Part shown: positions 58,808-64,000 of the stretch, piece by piece
How positions within the stretch are numbered: the first letter of the stretch is position 1
How the letters are laid out: each line of letters starts with the position of its first letter
Assembly: GCF_005144885.1 (NCBI RefSeq)
Contig: NZ_CP039690.1
Location: 6,027,001 to 6,091,000, forward strand
Reading direction: 5' to 3'
DNA: 64,000 nt
DNA from: Phreatobacter stygius
Lineage (GTDB): Bacteria > Pseudomonadota > Alphaproteobacteria > Rhizobiales > Phreatobacteraceae
Notes under the pieces: model-generated
The model's input: the letters and a program-made list of their open reading frames with translations, nothing else
Told to the model about the DNA's origin: nothing
The model's database searches: none
Program-made: the position numbers and the translations under genes

Positions 58808-59314
58808 TCAATCGGCCGGACGGATCGACGGCAGGCCCACCGGCTGGGTCAGCGGCGCCCGGTCGGCCAGCCGGTCGAATTTCTTGGCGAGCAGGATGAA
58901 GGATTGCGAGCGGGTCACGCCGGGAATCGAGGTGACCTCGTCGATGACCGCGTCGAGGTCCTCGAGCTGCGGCGTCTCGATCAGCAGGAACAGGTCATAT
59001 TCGCCGCTCATCGTGTGGCAGAGCTTGATCTCCGGCAGGCGGCCGAGCGCCTCGATCACGCCGCGCTGCAGCTTTTGCGAGATCGACAGAAGCACGATCG
59101 ACTGGGCGCTGCTGCCGGTCACGTCACGGGCCAGCACCACCGAATAGCCGAGAATGGCGCCGGCCTTTTCCAGCCGCTGCAGGCGGTCATGCACGGTGCT
59201 GCGGGCAACCCCCAGGCGCTTGGCCAGCGCCATGGTCGATTGTCGGGCATTGGACTGCAGCAGCGCCACCAGGCGCCGGTCGATTTCGTCCAGAACCTTG
59301 CCCAGCCAGGTCAT
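58808..59314 (-). CDS. Lrp/AsnC-family transcriptional regulator
   Basis: 168 residues. N-terminal AsnC helix-turn-helix (LDEIDRRLVALLQSNARQST, ALAKRLGVARSTVHDRLQRL) and C-terminal RAM effector domain (GRLPEIKLCHTMSGEYDLFL, IDEVTSIPGVTRSQSFILLA). Such proteins sense amino acids. It is divergent from the saccharopine-dehydrogenase-like gene at 59539, with a perfect palindrome between them at 59440. Confidence 0.92.
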   Translation of the reverse strand: MTWLGKVLDEIDRRLVALLQSNARQSTMALAKRLGVARSTVHDRLQRLEKAGAILGYSVVLARDVTGSSAQSIVLLSISQKLQRGVIEALGRLPEIKLCHTMSGEYDLFLLIETPQLEDLDAVIDEVTSIPGVTRSQSFILLAKKFDRLADRAPLTQPVGLPSIRPAD

Positions 59315-59439
59315 CAGGCCGCCACCACCTTGCCGATTCGCGCCATGAAGCCCATCTCCCTGAGCTTATCACTCGCCCCCTTCCATCCCCTTATCGGCGG
59401 CGTCAGGTCAAGCGCAATCCGGCAAAGTGATCGCCGGGC

Positions 59440-59454
59440 CCGGCAAATTGCCGG
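59440..59454. promoter_or_regulatory. Palindrome in the AsnC/saccharopine-DH divergent promoter
   Basis: CCGGCAAATTGCCGG is a perfect 15-bp palindrome (arms CCGGCAA / TTGCCGG). A related half-site ATCCGGCAAAG lies 22 bp upstream at about 59418, and GCCGGATC extends the right arm. The site is 85 bases before the dehydrogenase start. Likely the AsnC-family operator. Confidence 0.55.
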
Positions 59455-59538
59455 ATCGGCCGCCACCTGCCGGAGCTCTGCCTCTGGCAGCCGCCGGCAG
59501 GCCCGGCGATCCTCTTGTGGTGAGTTGAGGGGACCAGC

Positions 59539-60648
59539 ATGAAACATGTCGTCGTCATCGGAGCCGGCAAGATCGGTTCGACCATTGCCGATCATCTCGC
59601 CCGCTCGGGCGATTATCAGGTGACGCTCGCCGACCGCGAGGCACCGGGGGCCGGGCGGCCCGATCAGGCGATCACCCGTGTCAGGCTCGACGTCGCCGAC
59701 CGGGCCGCGACCGTGGCCCTGCTCGAGGGCAAGTTCGCGGTGCTGAGCGCCGCGCCCTTTCATCTCACCATTGCCATTGCCGAGGCGGCCGCCGCCGCCG
59801 GGGTCCACTACCTCGACCTGACCGAGGATGTCGCCAGCACCCGGCGGGTGAGACAGCTGGCCGCGGGCGCCAAATCCGCCTTCATTCCCCAATGCGGCCT
59901 GGCACCCGGCGCCGTCTCGATCATTGCCGCCGACATCGCCCGCCGCTTCGACAAGCTCGACAGCATCAAGCTCAGGGTTGGCGCGCTGCCACGCTTTCCG
60001 GCCAATGCACTCGGCTACAGCCTGACCTGGAGCACCGACGGCGTCATCAACGAATATTGCGAGCCGTGCGAGGCGATCGTCGACGGTGTCCTGCGCCAGG
60101 TGCCGCCTTTGGAGGAGCGCGAGGAGTTCACCTTCGACGGCGTCGCCTACGAGGCCTTCAACACCTCGGGCGGGCTCGGCACGCTGTGCGAGACCTATGC
60201 CGGCCGGGTCCGCGAACTGAACTACCGGACCATCCGTTATCCCGGCCATGCCGCGGTCATGAAACTGCTGCTCCGGGACCTCAGGCTCAGCGAGCGGCGC
60301 GAGCTTCTGAAGGACATTCTCGAGGGCGCGCTGCCGTCGACCTTGCAGGATGTGGTTGTCATCATCGTCACGGTCTCGGGCCACCGCGACGGTCGCCTGG
60401 TCCAGGAAAGTTATGCCAATCGCATCAGCGGCGACGGCCGCCTGAGCGCCATCCAGCTGACCACGGCGGCCGGCATCTGCGCCGTGCTCGACCTGCTCGC
60501 CGAGGGCGAATTGCCGGATCGTGGTTTCGTCCGGCAGGAGGACATCGATCTCGGCGGCTTTTTCGCCAATCGTTTCGGCCGGGTCTATGCGCCGGCCGAC
60601 TGGATCGCGCTCGCCGATGCGCCGGTCTTGCCGATGGCGGCGGAGTGA
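59539..60648 (+). CDS. Saccharopine dehydrogenase-family oxidoreductase
   Basis: 369 residues. N-terminal Rossmann fold (KHVVVIGAGKIGSTIADHLA), ADREAPG, a NAD-linked middle region VLSAAPFHLTIAIAEAAAAA, and C-terminal dehydrogenase domain (TLCETYAGRVRELNYRTIRY, PGHAAVMKLLLRDL). It matches LYS9/saccharopine-reductase relatives that act on lysine or related amino acids. It has an AsnC regulator divergent, which supports amino acid catabolism or synthesis. Convergent with the N-formylglutamate amidohydrolase. Confidence 0.87.
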   Translation: MKHVVVIGAGKIGSTIADHLARSGDYQVTLADREAPGAGRPDQAITRVRLDVADRAATVALLEGKFAVLSAAPFHLTIAIAEAAAAAGVHYLDLTEDVASTRRVRQLAAGAKSAFIPQCGLAPGAVSIIAADIARRFDKLDSIKLRVGALPRFPANALGYSLTWSTDGVINEYCEPCEAIVDGVLRQVPPLEEREEFTFDGVAYEAFNTSGGLGTLCETYAGRVRELNYRTIRYPGHAAVMKLLLRDLRLSERRELLKDILEGALPSTLQDVVVIIVTVSGHRDGRLVQESYANRISGDGRLSAIQLTTAAGICAVLDLLAEGELPDRGFVRQEDIDLGGFFANRFGRVYAPADWIALADAPVLPMAAE

Positions 60649-60703
60649 GGGCGCTCGGAATGGCGCCGCGTATCAATGCGATGGCCGGAAAAAGCAGAGA
60701 TAA

Positions 60704-60734
60704 ATCAACCCTCTCCCAAAGGGAGAGGGTTGAT
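60704..60734. terminator. Bidirectional stem-loop between convergent genes
   Basis: A perfect 14-bp stem, ATCAACCCTCTCCC and GGGAGAGGGTTGAT, with loop AAA, lies between the saccharopine-dehydrogenase stop (60648) and the amidohydrolase stop (60738). There is no long T-run, but position and stability point to a two-way terminator. The CCCTCTCCC arm also occurs in family C elements, so it may be a reduced copy. Confidence 0.7.
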
Positions 60735-60737
60735 AAG

Positions 60738-61550
60738 TCAGCGTTTTTTCCGCGTCGGCGGCGCTTCCTTCAGCACCCCTGCCAATTCTCCCGCCCAGTA
60801 ATCCTGGCCTTCGACGCTCGCCACCAGATCCTGGCGGAGCTCGACGAGCACCGTTTCCAGCCCGCGGCCCTGGCCATGAACCGGCGCGAGATAGTCGGTA
60901 TCGGGCTCGATCCGGTAGGGCTCGTTGGCGACGACCGGCCGGTCCGGACGATCGAGGGCTGCGACCAGTTGCCGGCCCCAGGCGTCGGAATGGTCGAACA
61001 GGATGCCGGCATGCCAGGGCCTGGCGACGCCGAGGAAGGCCGGCGTGAAGGAATGGATCGCCACCAGGCGGGTCTCAAGCCCGGCCAGCAGGCGCTGGTC
61101 CAGGAAAGCCGCGAGCCGGTCGTGGAACGGCTTGAAGAAACGCGTCGCGCGGGCCGCCCGCTGGTCGGCGGAGAGCGCGCGATTGCCCGGCACGACGGTC
61201 GCCTCGCTGATCTCGGGAATGCTGCTCGGCGTCCCGAGCGGTCGGTTGCCGTCGATCAGCAGGCGCGACCATCCGGCAATCACGGCGGGCGCGTCCAGGA
61301 GCCGGGACAGCCGCCGGGTGACGGCTTCGGCGCCGATGTCCCAGGCGATGTGGCGCTGAAGTTCGGCGACCGGCAGGCCGAGGTCGTCATAGTCGGCCGG
61401 GATGAAGTTGGAGGCATGCTCGCAGACCAGCACGATCGCTGAACGGCCCTCCGGGTTCAGCACCGTCACGACCGGCGGCGCCGCGGCGGGAGTGCTCGGC
61501 AAATCGGCACCCGGCGAAGCCGTGCCGGGTAAAGGTTTGGCGGCGATCAT
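60738..61550 (-). CDS. hutG: N-formylglutamate amidohydrolase-like hydrolase
   Basis: 270 residues from ATG at 61550, which shares one base with the glutamine-synthetase-type stop (TGATG), so it is translationally coupled. FGase motifs: VCEHASNFIPADYDDLGLP near residue 45, WSRLLIDGNRPLGTPSSIPE, and AIHSFTPAFLGVARPWHAGI. The family cleaves N-formyl or other N-acyl groups from glutamate and related acids (last step of one histidine pathway). No other hut genes are near, so the substrate here may be a different N-acyl amino acid. The longer frame upstream is inside the ligase gene. Confidence 0.85.
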   Translation of the reverse strand: MIAAKPLPGTASPGADLPSTPAAAPPVVTVLNPEGRSAIVLVCEHASNFIPADYDDLGLPVAELQRHIAWDIGAEAVTRRLSRLLDAPAVIAGWSRLLIDGNRPLGTPSSIPEISEATVVPGNRALSADQRAARATRFFKPFHDRLAAFLDQRLLAGLETRLVAIHSFTPAFLGVARPWHAGILFDHSDAWGRQLVAALDRPDRPVVANEPYRIEPDTDYLAPVHGQGRGLETVLVELRQDLVASVEGQDYWAGELAGVLKEAPPTRKKR

Positions 61551-62875
61551 CAATAGATCTCCGCGTAACGCCTGCACAGCGCCACCGGGTCCAGATTCGC
61601 CGTCAGCGCGATCTCGGTGCGTTTCATGCCGAGATAGGTCGAAAGCGCCTTGGGCGCGAAGAAGCCGCTGGCGACGGGATCGGCCTCGAGCACACCAAGC
61701 GCCGCCTCGAGGCTTTCCGGCAGGCGGTAGAGCCCGAGCGTCCGGCGCTCGGCCTCGGTCAAGGCCGCGGGATCGCCGGCAAAGATGGGTGGCGTCGGTG
61801 ATTGCGCCCGGATGCCCTCCAGGCCGGCGCGCACCAGCATGCCGAGCGCGAGATGTGGCGAGGCGGTCGCATCGGCGGCGCGGAACTCCATGTTGAAGCT
61901 TTTCGCCGGGTCCTTGCCGCCGAGCGTCGGGGTCGGGCAGATGCGCAGGCTCGCCTCGCGGTCCTGGTCGCCGAGCCAGGTATAGCTCGAGCTCCAGTTA
62001 TGCGGCTTCAGCCGGAGATAGGAGGCGACGCTCGGCGCGGTGATCGCGACGATCGCCGGCATGTGCCTGACGATGCCGGCGGCAAAAGCGCCGCCGACGA
62101 CCGAGAGGCGCCCCGGGCGGGCGGGATCGAACAGCGCATTGCGGCCGCTGCCGTCGAGCAGGCTCATATGGATATGCACGCCGTTGCCGACGGCGTCAGG
62201 TGCAGTCTTCGGCGCGAAGGTCGTGGCGAGGCCGGCCAGGCGGGCCACCTCGCGCACGATCTCGCGCAGCGCCACCGCCTGGTCGGCGACCGCGACGCCG
62301 CGCGCCGGCCCGACGGTCACCTCGAACTGGTCCTTGCCATATTCGGCGATGAAGGTGTCGGGCTCCAGCCCGGCCTCGCCGAGTGCCGCCAGCACCACGG
62401 GCCCGAGCGGATCGGCCCGCCGCAAGGCGGCAAGCGAAAAGGCCGGTGCCGCCGGGAAGGGCTCGCCGAGCACCTGGAACTCGTGTTCGAAGGCACCGGC
62501 AAGCGTCAGCCCGGCCTCGGCCCGGAGATCGTCGAGCGCGGCTTTCAGGAAGGCGCGCGGGCAGGCGGCCCATGGCGCGCCGTCGAGCTCGACGACATCG
62601 CTCATGACCATGTCGAGCGGCGTTGCGGCACCGGGCAGCAGCACGGCATGGCGCGCCGCGCGGTCGGGCATCAGGCGCAGGTCGCCATCCGAACCCCAGG
62701 GGCCGTCGGGCGCGATCACATCGAGCGGGGTCAGCGACTGATTGGCCGGCACCCAGCCGACCGTCAGTCCGGGATCGGCGGCGAAAGCCGAGGCCCGCAC
62801 CGAACGGCCGCGGGTGATGCCGGAATAGTCTGTCGTCACCAGGGTGACGAGGGCGGCGGGCTCGACAGTTTTCAT
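61550..62875 (-). CDS. Glutamine synthetase-family ligase (PuuA-type)
   Basis: 441 residues from ATG at 62875; GTG at 62884, which overlaps the isochorismatase stop, is an alternative. GS fold features: DLRLMPDRAARHAVLLP, ALDDLRAEAGLTLAGAFEHEFQVLGE, KTAPDAVGNGVHIHMSLLDGSG, NWSSSYTWLGDQDREASLRICP and SFNMEFRAADATASPHLAL. It belongs to the group of gamma-glutamyl ligases acting on amines or alternative amino acids rather than the GlnA dodecamer type. Sits between an isochorismatase-type hydrolase and an N-formylglutamate amidohydrolase in one operon. Confidence 0.87.
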   Translation of the reverse strand: MKTVEPAALVTLVTTDYSGITRGRSVRASAFAADPGLTVGWVPANQSLTPLDVIAPDGPWGSDGDLRLMPDRAARHAVLLPGAATPLDMVMSDVVELDGAPWAACPRAFLKAALDDLRAEAGLTLAGAFEHEFQVLGEPFPAAPAFSLAALRRADPLGPVVLAALGEAGLEPDTFIAEYGKDQFEVTVGPARGVAVADQAVALREIVREVARLAGLATTFAPKTAPDAVGNGVHIHMSLLDGSGRNALFDPARPGRLSVVGGAFAAGIVRHMPAIVAITAPSVASYLRLKPHNWSSSYTWLGDQDREASLRICPTPTLGGKDPAKSFNMEFRAADATASPHLALGMLVRAGLEGIRAQSPTPPIFAGDPAALTEAERRTLGLYRLPESLEAALGVLEADPVASGFFAPKALSTYLGMKRTEIALTANLDPVALCRRYAEIY

Positions 62876-62880
62876 CGCGG

Positions 62881-63516
62881 TCACCGGACCATGGCCTGAA
62901 GGCGGGCGACGACCGTGTCGGTCTCGGTCACCCAGCAATAGCCGCCGAAGGCCCTCAGCGCCGCCTCGTGGCGCTCGCGGGTATAGGTGGCGCAGGCGTC
63001 ATGGGGCAGGGTGACGCAATAACCCCGGTCGGCGGCGTCGCGCACCGCCATGTCGACGCATTGATCGGTGACGATGCCGGCGACAACGAGGTAGCGGATG
63101 CCGAGATTGCCAAGGACATAGTCGATATTGGTCGAGTTGAAGACGCCGGACGAGGTCTTGGGCAGGATGATCTCGTCGTCGGTGGGCCGAAGCTCGTCGA
63201 TGACCGCGCCGTCGGGATGGCCCTTGGGCACCAGGATGTCGGAGAGCTTGTGGTCGAGCGAGCGATCGCGGCCGTCCCTGGTCAAGGCTTCGATCACCGT
63301 GTGCAGCACCTCGACGCCGGCGGCGCGCGCGGCGGCCAGGATGCGCTGCTGGTTCGGGATCACCGTCTGGCGAAGTGTCCGGTAGAACTCATGGTCCGGC
63401 CCGCGCTCCGGGTGCGAGGGATCCCGGCCGGGTTCGGCGAAGACCTTCTGCATGTCGACGAACAGCACGGCGGTCTCGCCGCTGACATAGTCGGCGTCAC
63501 GCCGTGTCGGGGTCAT
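62881..63516 (-). CDS. Isochorismatase-family cysteine hydrolase
   Basis: 211 residues. Catalytic triad visible as Asp21 (LFVDMQKVF), Lys120 (ILPKTSSGVF) and Cys153 (VTDQCVDMAVRDAADRG). The order and spacing fit N-carbamoyl- or nicotinamidase-type amidohydrolases of the family. ATG follows AAGGAG. It overlaps the RpiR gene by 20 bases at the start and lies 5 bases before the glutamine-synthetase-type gene, all on the minus strand. Confidence 0.9.
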   Translation of the reverse strand: MTPTRRDADYVSGETAVLFVDMQKVFAEPGRDPSHPERGPDHEFYRTLRQTVIPNQQRILAAARAAGVEVLHTVIEALTRDGRDRSLDHKLSDILVPKGHPDGAVIDELRPTDDEIILPKTSSGVFNSTNIDYVLGNLGIRYLVVAGIVTDQCVDMAVRDAADRGYCVTLPHDACATYTRERHEAALRAFGGYCWVTETDTVVARLQAMVR

Positions 63517-64000
63517 CGGAACTTCTCCTTACCTGCGAATCCTTGGCTTGCGAATCTCGGACCTGCGAATCTCGGGCCTGCGGATCCCTGTCCACGGTCA
63601 CCTTGTTGGCGCCACGCACCTGTTCCAGCGCCTCGATGCGTTGCAGCGCCGGCTTGCCGATGCGCTCGACCATGGCGGTGACGACGGCCTCGACCTGCGC
63701 CAGGGCCGGCACCATGGTGTCGAACAGCGACGGCGCCTCGACCTCGGCGGCCAGCACCACATCGGCCTCGTCGGCGATGGGCGAGCCCCAGCGGTCGGTG
63801 AACAGCACGATCTTCAGGCCCCGCTCCTTGGCCTGGCGGGCAAAGGTCACCACGTCGGACTGGTAACGCCGGTAGTCGAAGACCACGAGCACATCGCGTG
63901 CGGTCAGATCGGCCAGCCGGTCGATGAGGTCGGTTCCAGGACCCGACAGCAGCAAGGTGCCGGAACGCATCTGCCTGAGATGCGCCTCCATGATTCCGGC
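63497..64000 (-). CDS. RpiR/MurR-family regulator, SIS domain (5' end outside window)
   Basis: The frame is open to the right edge, so the N-terminal helix-turn-helix is outside. The visible part is the SIS effector domain: TLLLSGPGTDLIDRLADLTA, DVLVVFDYRRYQSDVVTFAR, LFTDRWGSPIADEADVVL. The C-terminus is a Gln/Arg/Asp/Ser tail with QARDSQVRDSQAKDSQVRRS, generated by four 15-bp tandem repeats at 63532-63591. First gene of the operon with the isochorismatase, ligase and amidohydrolase, and probably its regulator. Confidence 0.88.
   Translation of the reverse strand, partial: AGIMEAHLRQMRSGTLLLSGPGTDLIDRLADLTARDVLVVFDYRRYQSDVVTFARQAKERGLKIVLFTDRWGSPIADEADVVLAAEVEAPSLFDTMVPALAQVEAVVTAMVERIGKPALQRIEALEQVRGANKVTVDRDPQARDSQVRDSQAKDSQVRRSSDDPDTA
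63532..63591. repeat. Four tandem 15-bp repeats at the end of the RpiR gene
   Basis: Units CCTGCGAATCCTTGG, CTTGCGAATCTCGGA, CCTGCGAATCTCGGG and CCTGCGGATCCCTGT lie head to tail. They encode a repeated pentapeptide at the C-terminus of the regulator, outside its SIS domain. They end 16 bases before the isochorismatase ATG on the complementary reading of the same DNA. Confidence 0.85.

Noticed and set aside
63532-63591. CRISPR-like array
   Set aside because: Units are 15 bp, contiguous, without spacers, and within a coding frame.

Overview
The window is GC-rich (about two thirds G+C by eye) and reads as chromosome of an alphaproteobacterium, most likely a soil or water member of the Hyphomicrobiales (Rhizobiales). 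The evidence is the density of branched-chain-amino-acid-type (Liv) ABC transporters, IclR, LysR, RpiR and AsnC regulators, a class I P450 with its own ferredoxin and reductase, and the family of GC-rich intergenic palindromic repeats. No rRNA, tRNA, CRISPR array or replication origin was seen. Genus-level assignment is not possible from the sequence alone. LAYOUT. 0-11.5 kb: the end of an IclR regulator, a first Liv importer on the minus strand (binding protein, LivH, a LivM-LivG fusion, LivF), then a plus-strand catabolic cluster (SDR, EthD-type protein, Old Yellow Enzyme, KSTD-like flavoprotein) facing a 3-hydroxybutyrate-dehydrogenase-like SDR. 11.6-20.6 kb: mostly housekeeping and accessory genes: patatin lipase, a decayed CorA fragment, outer-membrane-type protein, tandem UspA protein, phasin-like protein, an ABC-2 exporter, an SMR pump, a DMT permease, a GST and a LysR regulator. 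20.8-24 kb: a complete class I cytochrome P450 system. 24.5-36.1 kb: an IclR regulator, a penicillin-acylase-family Ntn hydrolase, a second full Liv importer, two SDRs, a polysaccharide-deacetylase-family hydrolase resembling cyclic imide hydrolases, and a RidA protein. Shared GTATCGA/CGTATCG sites suggest that at least part of this is one IclR regulon for uptake and breakdown of an amide-containing compound. 36.3-39.4 kb: a type I secretion ABC protein with two compensating indels, and its HlyD partner. 39.6-45.2 kb: a lower-GC island with an unknown protein with an internal repeat, the first 28 codons of a NYN-like gene, and a nest of mobile DNA: an IS3-type element split by an IS30 element that is itself split by an intact IS3-type element, next to a REP-associated tyrosine transposase bounded by inverted REP sequences. 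45.3-51.6 kb: a GMC oxidoreductase, a small companion protein, two sugar-porter MFS proteins and a DegT-type sugar aminotransferase, suggestive of oxidation plus amination of a sugar. 51.6-55.9 kb: an unknown putative DNA-binding protein, a glutathionyl-hydroquinone reductase, a hemolysin III-type membrane protein and an exported unknown. 55.9-64 kb: amino acid and amine metabolism: class III aminotransferase with a divergent XRE-cupin regulator, GNAT, AsnC regulator with a divergent saccharopine-dehydrogenase-like gene, and an operon of RpiR regulator, isochorismatase-type hydrolase, glutamine-synthetase-family ligase and N-formylglutamate amidohydrolase. OVERALL: many small transport-plus-catabolism modules, each with its own local regulator and often a visible palindromic operator in the divergent promoter. 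The intergenic gaps carry at least three families of inverted-repeat-bounded, roughly 90-280 bp elements. Most gene boundaries were set by matching start codons to Shine-Dalgarno sequences and family N-termini; functions are family-level unless stated.
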